This document shows positions 22,483 to 33,397 of a stretch of 64,000 bases of DNA, piece after piece. The notes under the pieces were generated by a model. It was not told where the DNA came from. It worked only from the letters and a program-made list of their open reading frames with translations, and searched no databases. The stretch spans positions 68,873,522 through 68,937,521 of the forward strand of contig OX104117.1 in the NCBI GenBank assembly GCA_944474755.1. Direction: 5' to 3'. The translations under genes were made by a program, and so were the position numbers. The stretch comes from Limnoperna fortunei. Taxonomy: Eukaryota > Mollusca > Bivalvia > Mytilida > Modiolidae. How positions within the stretch are numbered: position 1 is the first letter of the stretch; every line of letters starts with the position of its first letter.

Positions 22483-22490
22483 AATAGGAT

Positions 22491-23110
22491 ACCTATTTTG
22501 TGTAATCAACTACTCCTACAGTTTTCAATCCAGATCTTTCAAACTTCGCAGAAAGACTAAAGCATTAAAGTTATGCAACTGCATGCTATTATTCAATCTA
22601 ATTAAAATTAAATCTGTCACTTGCTCCCCCCTTTTTGTTATTGGTCGCTGCGTAGCAAAAAGGGGGGAGCAAGTGACAGATTTAATTTTAATTAGATTGG
22701 CTATTATTCAGACTTATTTCCAGACTCGGGTACTTAGTCATTTTTCAATAAATTTTACCAAAGTAGGTATATATTTTGTATAAACAACTGCCCCTTCGAC
22801 CAGCTTTCAACCTAGATCCATGAAACTTCACAGAAAGATAGCAAAAGTATTTAAAAGTTGTGCACCTGCTATTATGGAATTGTTCTGTGAATTTTTGTCC
22901 CATTTTCCAGACTTGGGAACTAAGTCAAGTTCTCAAAACATTTTTCAGAAGAGAGTACCTATTTTGTGTAATAAACTCCTCCTACTTCTTTCAACCCATG
23001 TCCTCGAAACTTCATGGAAAATTGCAAACATATTGAATTAGTGCATATGCAATTGTTCAAGGAATGTTTTCCCATTTTTAAAGACATGTGAACTTTGTCA
23101 TATTTTCGCA
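22491..23110. repeat. R190 array, right half of the interrupted array
   Basis: About three units with TACCTATTTTGTGTAATCAA, CTCCTACAGTTTTCAA-type steps and ATTATGGAATTGTTC. Continues the array cut at 17082. Confidence 0.8.
22594..22700. mobile_element. Hairpin MITE, copy 2 of 3, with target duplication
   Basis: A perfect-arm palindrome: CAATCTAATTAAAATTAAAT at the left and its complement at the right end, enclosing CACTTGCTCCCCCC. Flanked by CTATTATTCA at 22586-22595 and 22701-22710, an 8-10 bp duplication overlapping the end by up to two bases, compatible with hAT-type movement. Inserted in the R190 array, so younger than that array. Confidence 0.92.
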
Positions 23111-25380
23111 CATTTTCTAAAAAATTGTAAACAATTCCTATTTATTAAGGAACTTCTTCTGCAAATCGGCCATTTCAGACTGCGATGTTTGTATATATCA
23201 TCTGTTTTCTAATAGTATAGACTTTCCCTGAGTGATTTAATACACAATCAAAAGCTAAACACTGATTTTGTACAAGTATGTTCAGGACACTTTGTTCTAA
23301 CTTTGCTGGTTTTTTGGAGCTTGTTATGTTTCGTAACGTTGGATACAATGCAATTCGTCTCAAGTACAATTTGTCCCAATGTTGTTCAATTTGTTCCAAC
23401 CTTTCAATCCGTGCTTACTAATGATTTTGTAAAAAAAAGTATATAGGGAAACATATAAGGAAATGTTGTGCTGAGTTCGAATGAAAATCGCTTACTACTA
23501 CTATAGGAGGTTTTGTTAATTATAAGCAAAAAAGGAAGGTTTTCTCTTAACTATTTTTTTTTTCAACTGTTTAAACTGTATTTCATTTCATATCTTTTAT
23601 ATTCCATATAACGGTATGCTCTGAATTCGTTTGTTTGCTTGTTTGTTGTTGTTATTTTTCGCCTTTAACTGTATTATAAAAGAGTAAGGTTATCAAACAC
23701 AAAGAATGATTTAATTTATTTACTTTACACTTTAAATGACAAGACATATTTTGCAAAATCTCTTCCTTGCAACATTTTTACCGAACATTTGTGACATAAT
23801 CATCACTTTGCGGCGATTAATGACCAATCCAACTGACCTTAAGTAGCTGTGATCGACTTAATTCGTTGTTGGTGTATGTTCAAGTTGCCACTGACTGTGC
23901 TGTCAATGAATACTTTTATCTAATTGAAAGTTCTGAGACATAAACACTCTTTCTTATGTCTGGCGAAAGTCTATATCATCTAGTAATGAAAACAATGTAA
24001 AAATACATTTGTATAAAGCAATGCAAATAATTCCGACGCAGTCGGTATTATATTCACTTTTTACCCTTTGACCTCATGACACTTCACCTCTCGAAAAGCA
24101 AGTAACGTGATCCTAATTCTGTTTCTTGATTAGTCAAAAACCAATTTGGACGGGGGTTCGAAACAGGGTAATGAATTGGACAGGGGTTCGGAACAGGATG
24201 GTAAATTGGCAATTCTCCTTTCAAATTGTGTACTATTATTATTAGATTTTGCCGTCTGTTTGTTTATAAAATAATTTCATAGTGCAATTTAAGTATTAAG
24301 AACGATAGCGATGAGCTGCAGTTTGTACAATTTTATATTAAGCGACTTGTACAAAAATGTTAAATATTTTTTATTTGAAGTACAGCGCAAATTAAAACGC
24401 ATATTAACACCCTGGATTTTTCCGGGATTTAATAGAGTGTAAAAGAAACGAAGAGAAGAAATTTTAATTAATTTCTTTAAAAAATACAAATTAACAATCA
24501 TTATATATTCATGTCGATAGTAAATCAACTGTGTTATTATCGCTCTTGGGCGTCCGTCGTAGTACACACATAGATAGAGAGTTGTGGCTCTAATTGTAAA
24601 GTATACTTTGCTTAATCAGTAAATTTTAAACTATAAACATTTTATTAAACAATTCTTATATTCAATTTGTTGACATAATTGTATAACAGCTTTTGGGGCT
24701 TGCAGAAAAATTTCATTTCGGTATCTTAGGCAGTGGGTTTCAATACATAATAGCAATACACGTTCTGGAATACATGTACATGTACAACAAATTATCAATT
24801 TTGAGTTAACTGTATGCTTGGTAAATCTGTTAATATTGAAAACACGTAAATAAAAAGGGGGGGGGGGGGGCGAACACATGTATAAATTAATAATTTCCAA
24901 CTCGTTTCACCCGGGACTAATGTTAATTTATAGGTTCATTATTTCTTTCACGTAGTAATAATTGTCCGTCAGTACTTCCCCAAAAAAATTTCCATCAAAC
25001 ATTTCTGGTCTATTGAAACGGGGAATTTGTATGACAATAATGACGATTCGTAGTTTAATGCATAACTCAATTTATATCTTTAATGCGTCGGTTATCTTTT
25101 TTAAAGATAGTACTTGTTTTATATTACATCTTTTACTATTGTTTAAAGTTATAAAATATACAATTTATACATCACGTGCATATATAACTTTAATTGTTTA
25201 GTGGCAAAGCAAATTTACGGAACATTACTTGTGTATTGCCGACTAGACACAGGCACATACCTAGCTGACTAAATTATCATAGCTAGCACACTAACAAGTA
25301 TATTTATCAACCATATAGTCTTGAACAATTTTAGGTTACAAAAATGTAAAGATAACACAAAAACAAAGTAACTTGCAACA
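23111..25380. other. Intergenic stretch
   Basis: No gene assigned. The minus-strand frame 23175-23399 (74 codons) is discussed under findings. A G-run lies at about 24857-24870, and two similar GGGGTTCGAAACAGG / GGGGTTCGGAACAGG words at about 24154 and 24184. Confidence 0.45.
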
Positions 25381-26090
25381 ATTGTGGACAGTAGTGCATA
25401 AATGCAATATTAAGTCCCTATTCCGGCAATTGACATTTATACTAAACATCAGCTCATTATCATGGCCCAAATGTTTCAAAAGAAGTCAGGAAAACTGTTT
25501 CGTTAGAAATTTTTTGAGTACAAGGGCCTATACCAGCAATTCCAACTCATGATAGTTGACACGTACACTAAATATCAGCTTAATATCCGAAATGTTGAAA
25601 AAAAATCCGGATAACCATCATTGTCAAGACCAAGTGCCATAACTTATTAAAAAACTTATTGACCTGGAACGACATAGTAACTTGTACCAAATATCAGGGC
25701 CCAGTGCCATAAAACATACTTGAGTAAAAAAAATTTGCTCAGCATAAGAATTTACTCAACTACCATGACAACAAGGGAAAAGGATAGATTTGATTGGATG
25801 AAATTGAGAATACAAAAGTTCTCAGCAAAGAAAATGTTTATGGCGCTGGGCCCTGTTCTGATACCTTCATGAATTCAAAGCTGTTATTTTAAAGGAATCT
25901 TCTTAGTCAAATAGCCATAACTTCGTCAAAGATGTTCGATCATGAACGTAATTCAAACTTGATAGGTTGACATTCATGACAAATATAAGCTCAATATCTG
26001 CAACGGTGCGGAAACCATGACGGACTGACAGACGGACTGACAGACTGCATGACAAACGCAGACCTATAGTCCGCTTCGGCAATATATCGG
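25381..26090. repeat. Dispersed repeat ending ACGGACTGACAG...CCGCTTCGGC, with nested palindrome
   Basis: Repeated phrases (ACTAAATATCAGCT-AATATC, AAGTGCCATAACTTATT) and an end with GACGGACTGACAGACGG. Nested at 25703-25857 is a palindromic insert with ends GGGCCCAGTGCCATAAA and TTTATGGCGCTGGGCCC. Confidence 0.65.
25703..25857. mobile_element. Palindromic MITE with GGGCCCAGNGCCATAAA ends
   Basis: Inverted ends of about 17 bp differing at one base, internal length about 120 bp. A related fragment is at about 8100-8140. Confidence 0.75.
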
Positions 26091-28000
26091 ATCGTTACTT
26101 CATTGCATGATATATAAATTTGCATAAATCACACGAACTCATTTTAACGTTGAAGGTTTTATTAAAGTAATACAATTTAATTAAGTAACCACAAACACAA
26201 ACACGTCTCTTATACAAAATATGCTTCTTGATACGATAGAAACCGGCCGTATTACATAGCTAAATAATAAATAGGACTTAACTCTAAATTCTAAAAAAAG
26301 TTCTTTACTCAAACTGGTTGATTACAAACAACACACTCGGACAACATTATCGAAATTTGTGAAAATTTATTTTTTTAATGAATATTAATAACAATACAAT
26401 ATACGCCGAGCGAAGCGAAGGCTTACAGTGAGTTTGGGGACCGCTCAAAGACCCCAGAAGTCCCGGAATCAATGTTGCCCAATACTGCATTCGCAGTATT
26501 TCCAGAGAGTCTGACAGTGTTGAAACAAATTGTTTGGAGTTTTTTTTGGGGCTATGTAATTTTGCATAATTCCTTTTTTAAATAAATTTTAATTGCTATT
26601 TATTATAAACATCTATACAAGTATCAACTAGAAGCTGCCGCTAAAACACACATCAAATACCGGGTATTTTGGTGAAGTGATGGGATTTATCCTGGATTCA
26701 CAAAAGAATAAAACAAAAAAGAACAACAAAAGTTTTAAATAAGACACGGATTTAAAAAAAACGAAAATTTTAGAGACAATAAAGAACTTCAAGTTAACTT
26801 AGATATTTAAGTTGCATGGAAACTAAAAATTAAAACAAAAGATGGCGAAATTTTAAGTGAGGCAAATGCCTCGTTTCCAACCCCAACAAAAGGCCTTCCC
26901 TATTCGCCACCTAGAACGCGATAGGGCAACTCTGTGGTTGAATCCTCCCAGTATGGTAACAGCGACCAACGATGTAACCCAAGATTAAACTCTGTCCCAT
27001 TTTCATAGTATTTACCTCGAGTTGTCTCTCTTAAGAAAATGCACGGCAATTCTATGAGATCAAGTTAGTCAATGGAGAAATAATAAGCAAACCAATCTTT
27101 CACGCCGATCACAATTCAATTAATATCTAGGGCGACAGAACAGCAAATTTCCAAAATTTTTATGAAAATGAAATGACAGAAAACACAAATACATTGTACG
27201 AGAGTATACATTATTGGCTTGTTACCAGTGATGGGACTGACTAGAACGAATCGAGTCGTCCCCTCGCTTTTTGGCTAAGAAAGTTAATCCGACAAATCAA
27301 AAGCTAAAATCGGATTGTTACGGCAGTAAACATTCGGCCTTGGGAAAGACCAATAGAATAAATATGTGGCGTGATTGTTAAGCTGGATAAAGGAGCCTAA
27401 CCATCCACGTTTATTGTTAAAGCAATCTAAGCACACTTTCTCATAAACTTTGTTTCGGTGCTGGTAAAATTGACTTATCATCAGGTACACAACAGAAAAG
27501 ACTACGTGCAAATACAAAATCAGTTTATTTAACATGTGTAACTGTTAGAGTAACCGTGCACTGTTGGTAGCAGTGTCATATGTTACCTTGTAGATGTTAC
27601 ACCCATAGAACGTGCTCGAAATCAGATTTTTTATTACAAGGTTAAAAAAAGGTACTTGCTGCAAACACTAAAAAATAACATATTTTTGAAAGGATGCTGA
27701 AAAACAGATCAGCTGCAATTGGTTCGAAAAGACAGTAAAAAGCTGTTGGTATAGAATTTGTTCTCCACGCAAGTTGCAACGCACTCTGGTTTTTAATTGT
27801 TTCGATAATAAAAAAAAAGACCAGTGTTTTTTGATTCAGTGTATCGGAGCCATGTTCACCGAGGCTACATTTTTTTTACAAGTAAAGCACTCCCACCAGA
27901 GTTTGGTTTTAATTAGTTCAGTGATTTCGGAAAACGTAACGACATTGTGCCAAATGATTCACTGACCATAAATAGGTTTATACATGAGTGTTTCTTGAAG
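26091..28000. other. Intergenic stretch with a less AT-rich segment
   Basis: No gene assigned. The segment 26890-27075 is less AT-rich and has a coding-like minus-strand frame (see findings). At 27281-27320 ATCCGACAAATC faces AAAATCGGAT; a similar pair is at 51286-51320, so this is a small dispersed hairpin repeat. CGAGCGAAGCGAAGGC occurs at about 26406. Confidence 0.45.
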
Positions 28001-28150
28001 AGGTCTCGATGGCTGTTAATTATCTACCAATTGACGGTTTCCCTGCTGAAGGTAGGGGAATACTCCGGGTTCCTACGCCATAAAATTAGACGCCATGAAA
28101 TACAGTTTGGATGAAAATGTGGCGTAAAGCTCAAAATCACAAATCATTTA
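28001..28150 (+). mobile_element. SINE fragment, degraded
   Basis: AGAGGTCTCGATGGCTG head remnant, then CGGTTTCCCTGCTGAAGGTA and ACTCCGGGTTCCTACGCC, matching the SINE body. Confidence 0.6.
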
Positions 28151-28907
28151 GAAGAATCATAATATGGCTTCTTCTCATAGTTCATCTTAAATCCTAAAAT
28201 GTATAACCTCTTTCTTTATTACTTATATAAAAAGCAAAAAAAAGTTTGACTTTAACGGCATGAGATTGTAGCAACTCGACAGCGTATCCAAGCAGATAAC
28301 ATGAAAAATTAATATAAAAAAAAGACAAATAAGATATTGAACCGATAAAGTAATGGTTCTCCGGAAGGGAAGTCTTTGTCTGCTTCTTTAAAAACACCAA
28401 CAACATTTAGCTGTTTTCAAACTCCTCAGTGGAATATCGACTTTAAGATATAACGCGTTACCAATTACGATGGCTATATTGATCATTACATGCTCCAAAA
28501 CAAACTGATTTACTTGTCACAATGGAGCAGCGAAATAGAAGAATTTCTAAAACTAAAACGAGAAATTTGAACTTAAATTCAAAGCAGAAATTTGTGTCAT
28601 ATAACTAACTTTTTATTGATGTGTGTGTGTGTGTATGTGTTTGTTTGTTTTTTGCCAATTGTCTTCTTAATAATATCTATCAAATTTAATTGCTTTTAAA
28701 TGTTTACACCCGATCGATGGACTTCTGAAAAATATCTATCAATGGATGTAACTTTAATTCATATTAACACACGTTAACTTGAAGAATTTGGCGAACGCTA
28801 ACCACGCTAAGCACTAGTGGATTTGGTGTACTCCTTTTAGAAGGAACTTAAACTTACATTGTACATCAATGGGAAATTACAAGATACTTAATGATTTTAC
28901 CACAGAC
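28151..28907. other. Intergenic stretch
   Basis: AT-rich; a short GT microsatellite at 28619-28640. Nothing else seen. Confidence 0.5.
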
Positions 28908-28985
28908 CATCCTCAAAAGTCAGGGTTCCTGTGTCCAAAGGTTTCGTAGACACATGAGGACACAGAAACCCTGACTTGTGAGGAT
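28908..28985. repeat. Fold-back repeat, CCTCNNAAGTCAGGG family, copy C
   Basis: CATCCTCAAAAGTCAGGGTT faces AACCCTGACTTGTGAGGAT, with inner arms CCTGTGTCC / GGACACAG. It lies about 0.4 kb upstream of the MCU start. Confidence 0.85.
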
Positions 28986-29400
28986 AACAACAGACATACA
29001 AAAAGTAGTTTTATTTTTCACCTGTACTGACATTCTCCATGACGGTCAACATATGTAAGCGAACAAAACCAAAAAGCAGCATTTAACTCTTGATATGAAT
29101 TAAGTCATGTGTACCTAAAGTACAGTATAACAATTGACTTGAATGTAAGACTTTGTCTTTTTACCACATTTCTTATGAACTGTAATTTTAAAGAATGTAA
29201 TAATTTATAGAACATAAGTAGTTAACATATTTTGTAAACTTTTTTCAAAAAATTGTGTTTTAGTAATAAAGATTGTTTCTCAACATTTCTTGTGCATTAC
29301 AATCAAAAATTTTACATAACGCTAGTACTGCTGCCGGATTTGAAACGGTTCCGTATCTGCTTCGGTTTAACTGTTACTTAGTGATGCAAAAACTTTCGCG
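28986..29400 (+). promoter_or_regulatory. Presumed MCU promoter / 5' UTR region
   Basis: Placed only by position before the MCU start codon. The last 100 bases are less AT-rich and contain CG words (GCCGGATTTGAAACGGTTCC), as is common near animal transcription starts. No clear TATA box was seen. Confidence 0.35.
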
Positions 29401-29425
29401 ATGGCCACTCGAGGATTGTCTTTAG
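29384..29425 (+). promoter_or_regulatory. Upstream ORF overlapping the MCU start codon
   Basis: An ATG at 29384 opens 13 codons (MQKLSRWPLEDCL) ending TAG at 29423-29425, in a different frame and overlapping the MCU ATG at 29401. If the transcript starts upstream of 29384, ribosomes initiating there would end past the MCU start, lowering MCU translation. The context GTGATGC is weak compared with TCGCGATGG at the MCU start, so leaky scanning is likely. Confidence 0.6.
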
Positions 29426-29493
29426 TTGTCAGGCGAGTTTTTCTTCACCACAAGAAAGAAGTGAGAGTAACTTCATTGCAAAAAGTCTTTCAG
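29401..29493 (+). CDS. MCU: Mitochondrial calcium uniporter, coding exon 1 (targeting peptide)
   Basis: 31 codons from ATG (context TCGCGATGG) to the donor CAG|GTATAT, phase 0 out. The peptide starts MATRGLSLVVRRVF and continues with HHKKEVRVTSLQ: Arg/Lys-rich, no acidic residue before position 20, and able to form an amphipathic helix, as expected for a mitochondrial presequence. Sequence in this part of MCU is poorly conserved between animals, so the assignment rests on position, frame, targeting character and perfect phase fit to exon 2 at 37672. An overlapping upstream ORF precedes it. No better start was found for this strand. Confidence 0.75.
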
Positions 29494-30360
29494 GTATATT
29501 TGCACATTTTACAATCCAGATATAATGTAAACACTGCTTGGTTTTGATGAGGTCAACATGTAGTTCTGATCTGGTCTATTTCCTCTTTGAAATGTAAAAA
29601 CGCTAAGAGAATGGAAAAGTTTACAACTTTTAATCTTTACCGAAATAAATATTTTGTGTATAAGTAATTATTTCTCTATGTAAATATTTGAAGCAGTCGA
29701 TAGTTTTTAAGCTGCAAACTTTCCTCTAAAGAGAGGCACAGTGGAACTTTTTGACATGCTTTAGTTTATATGTCTAGCTGTAATATAGTCGTCACTGTAT
29801 TATACTGTATACTGTGCATAAAATGTTAACACATGAAAAAAGTTTTCGATTTAAATTTGCACATATATTTAAATGCATATTATTACAGCAATTACCTATA
29901 TAGCTGTAATATATGGACTTGCATATTATGGACAAGACGGCAAGAGCCATTGAAACTATACACATGTACGCATACAAAAGGCGAATGTTTAAATTTGTTC
30001 ATTTTATTATTTTATTTTGATGCAATAAGTAGTCATGTCATCTTTATGTTGGATTCATTTTCTCATAAAAAATATGTGTCAAGTATGAATTTTTGGCATT
30101 TATAATAAAAACAGTAGTGGAGGCTCTGAGTATGTCCTGAAAATAACATTTATATTTAATGATAGTAATTCTGTTGCCTCGTTAACTTTTGTAATATACC
30201 TTAAAACAATTATGCCTAAAATAATGCAGCTTCTTTGAAATTTTTTTATCTTGGCGGAGCTAAAAAAGAGGTCTCTTTACTGGTAATAGAACAGCCCTTG
30301 AGTGAGTCACACCAGGGGGTTCATGTACTAGTATGTTATCTGCTTACTGTTTCCCTGGTT
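29494..30360 (+). other. MCU intron 1, first part
   Basis: Begins with GTATAT. AT-rich; no repeat identified. Confidence 0.5.
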
Positions 30361-30495
30361 TGCTTTATATTTTTTTTGTTTGCCTGAAGGTAAGATATTT
30401 TCACTCGGTACTCAAGCTTCTCCCCAAGAAAAACCAGATGCCTCTGTATAGCTGAAAAGTTGGAGTGGCATTAAACTCCATATAAATAAACATTT
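30361..30495 (+). mobile_element. SINE fragment (tail half)
   Basis: TTTGCCTGAAGGTAAGATAT, TTCTCCCCAAGAAAAACCAG and TATAGCTGAAAAGTTGGAGT, then GGCATTAAACTCCAT, matching the SINE body and tail. Confidence 0.7.
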
Positions 30496-31499
30496 TTCAG
30501 TAAAATTTAAAAGGTTATGAAACAAATGTTTTTGCTTTTATAACTGAATATGAGTTCAGTTGGCAAAAGTTTTTAAAGTATAGTTTCTAAACTGACTGAT
30601 GACCACCAAAAATGTAAATTGAACAAACACACTTCATGAACCTTTACATCAGGGGTTACTTATTCAGTTGAGTTGTTTGGTAAACATTTTTGATACAAAT
30701 GTGTAAATTCTAACAATATAAATATTTAATTTATAGTGGATTTTTTTCCCCAAATGTCCCAGTGTAGGCAGTATTTTAAAATTTGTCTATGTAAACTGGT
30801 ACCAATACAGAAACAGCAATGAATAAGTTTACATAATTTAAGCATATCAAGTAATTTCATCATTTTTAGTGTCCAGTTCATTGTACAAGTGGATATTTTA
30901 TATGGTTTATTTGTTCCCCATGTTCCCTCTATACAATGTCAATCCATGGTGGCTTAACAAATAAATATTAAAATATTAACTTTTCCATGCATTAAACAGT
31001 TTTCATATCACATGTAAGTATTCTGCCACTTTTACTTGCTGCTGTATAATTATTACGCCAAAGGTTTGATGTTTTCACTGGCTACTTCATTTACATACCC
31101 AAATAATACATGGAAGCCATGATTTAGCTGAATGATCACTGAAACCTCTAACCACAAACAAGCAATGTAAACTTCCATAGTTGAATAGAATGAACAGTTA
31201 TCTGCAATCAGTTCAGATGACAAAACAAAAATTGTGAAGCAATTTCTAGTAATGATACAATTATTTGGTTTACAAAATACTTTAAACAGTTGTGTATAAT
31301 AAAATGTCATCAAAAATATCAAGGTTAGTAGAATTTACTATGCAAGAAGCATACTTCATTTAATCAAGATTCATCAGTGGTGCTCAAACCCTAAAAACTT
31401 GAATGTAAACAAACCTTATAATATAAGTAATTTTTGAAATTTCAGAGCATTTAATTTAGAAAATCATGACTATATCACTGTAAGCATCTATACTATCTA
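30496..31499 (+). other. MCU intron 1, plain stretch
   Basis: Nothing recognised beyond AT-rich intron. Confidence 0.5.
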
Positions 31500-31500
31500 T

Positions 31501-31578
31501 TTGCCTTAAAGTTTATGTGATTAGTCCAATCTTTTTCATTTGCCTTAAAGTTTATGTGATCAGTCCAATCTTTTTCAT
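31501..31578. repeat. Tandem duplication, 39-bp unit
   Basis: TTGCCTTAAAGTTTATGTGA...CCAATCTTTTTCA occurs twice with period 39. The second copy runs into the MITE at 31565, so the duplication includes the MITE's first bases. Confidence 0.85.
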
Positions 31579-31676
31579 TTGCTTCCCCCCCTCTTTTTGT
31601 TATGTCATCTTGTAGAAGTTCCACAATGCAACATAACAAAAGGGGGAGCAAGTGAAAAATTTATTTTTAATTAGGT
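31565..31676. mobile_element. Hairpin MITE, copy 3 of 3 (diverged)
   Basis: CCAATCTTTTTCATTTGCTT at left, AGGGGGAGCAAGTGAAAAAT at right; middle GTTATGTCATC / CAACATAAC. Same family as 20618 and 22594 but with more mismatches, so probably older. Confidence 0.85.
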
Positions 31677-31772
31677 TTATACTGTGATATCCTTATGGGT
31701 TTAATGTCCAAGAGATAAATACTTTAAAAGTTTAAATTACTTGATCTGGTTGTGAGAACATTGGATTGGGTG

Positions 31773-32656
31773 CAGGGGTCCGGAAGTTTTCCCTGCCCAT
31801 TTCGGTCATTTTTCCACCCAAGAAGTTACCATATTCCATGGTAGTGAATATTAGTCTGGGGTCGTTTCGTACCGAAACTTGTTTGCACGTCGGTCGTTTC
31901 GCCACGATAGTGTGAGTAAGCGAAAATATATGTAGAGATACAATCTCCTGCCTAAAAAATCTTTATTGTAAGATGACATGTTGTCTTTGCAACAAAATAA
32001 TGGCAAACAACGTTGTTTTGATGAATATCCCGGCGAGTTTTTCATTTACCGGAAATAGGAAGTTGTCACCTATAATTGCAACAAGTTCGGCCAGAATTGA
32101 ATTTATGCGTTAATCTGCGATGGATTCTTTTAACAAGTTTTTTATAATTAAATGAATAATCATTTTTGTTCTCATTATTTTCAAGAAATTTTTCTTCAAA
32201 TTGGTTTTCTTTTGATTTATGTAACGTTTAGTTACATTGGCGCTTGCGTAGTGTACAATTTTGACCGCACGTGTTTTTCGTACCACTAATACTGTAAAGT
32301 TGTCTTTTTTTCTTAGAAATGTGAAATAGAAACAATCTATTATATTCAATCTCTGTATATTCAAAATGTTGTTGCAATAGTATGTTTACGATATGGATGA
32401 AACAGATCGGTCACCACCTGTTTACCTATTACATAATCACCGGTCGGTGGTCAATAAACACATGTCAGCGACAGGAAATAGCCTTAGGGTTGATTTTTTA
32501 ATACAAATATTTCTAGAAGAAATTAAAGGGATTAAGTCCAACAAGTGATTATTATACAATATTACTTTTTTATGTCCGATTTGAGCAAATCGTAGTCGGT
32601 CATTTTAGTATAAATTTCGGTCATGTCCGGCAAATATGACCGTTTCCGGACCCTTG
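31773..32656. mobile_element. Non-autonomous hAT transposon with 8-bp target duplication
   Basis: Flanked by identical ATTGGGTG at 31765-31772 and 32657-32664. Terminal inverted repeats: left CAGGGGTCCGGAAGTTTTCC, right (reverse complement) CAAGGGTCCGGAAACGGTCA. CA(G)GGG-type ends plus 8-bp duplication are the hAT hallmarks. 884 bp; no transposase recognised. A 64-codon minus-strand frame at 31851-32045 has no known motif. Lies in MCU intron 1. Confidence 0.9.
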
Positions 32657-32664
32657 ATTGGGTG

Positions 32665-33293
32665 TTCATACCAATAAATATTACAAGTATACACCACCAA
32701 TTTATTACATGTATTATAGTTTGTTTACATACTTTTGGTACATGTACATATAAAATACTCAATGGTTGTTATCACTAGTAGTTTTACATTTACAAAATGT
32801 TTTAATTAAATTAAAAAAATTAACTGGAAGGTACATTTATGAATTAAAAGTTCAAATTTTACAGCCTGCCATTTATTTTTATTTACACTTGTATTTAAAC
32901 CTTCTAGGTGTGGGAGGTGTACAGTGACACAGTTCAATACACATTTTGATTCCTTGTTTGTTTGACATACTATACCTTGATATACCAGTCATGACATGTA
33001 GAATAAATACCTCTTATGTACACGTCACACAGACATGATGTCACAAACTGTGTACGATTTCATCAGAGCTGCATACATGTAGTTGATAAGTGATTTTATT
33101 AAAATATTTGAAGTACATGTAACTGTTGTATCTTGATACATTTACATGTATGTCAATGAATTCTTTTCTTAATAATGTAATTTCTTTGTCAACAATTGTT
33201 ACAGTTGACTTAATTTTGCAAGTTTAAAAAAAACAGTAGTAACATAAGTTATTGGAATTTCACAATATGATACCATTAAAGAATTTGATATAG
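32665..33293 (+). other. MCU intron 1, plain stretch
   Basis: AT-rich. Contains an exon-like false candidate at 32865-32907. Confidence 0.5.
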
Positions 33294-33397
33294 GTCGCTA
33301 TCTGAGCCAGAGAAAATGTACTATTTACCATGCCGCTATGCGAGATGAATATACATTTTTGAAGGCTGATAAATCCGGATAGCGACCGTATATCAAA
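33294..33397. mobile_element. Short MITE with TTTGATATANGGTCGCTATC ends
   Basis: About 104 bp; left TTTGATATAGGTCGCTATC faces GATAGCGACCGTATATCAAA with a one-base indel. Flanking CATTAA occurs on both sides but not flush, so the target duplication is uncertain. Confidence 0.8.

Noticed and set aside
32865..32907. Alternative MCU exon 2: 43 nt between TTTTACAG and GTGTGG with the right phases (0 in, 1 out)
   Set aside because: The peptide (PAIYFYLHLYLNLL) lacks the character of the MCU processing region, the donor is weak, and the 37672-37726 candidate has stronger splice sites and a Y-S-T-S-S-type sequence.
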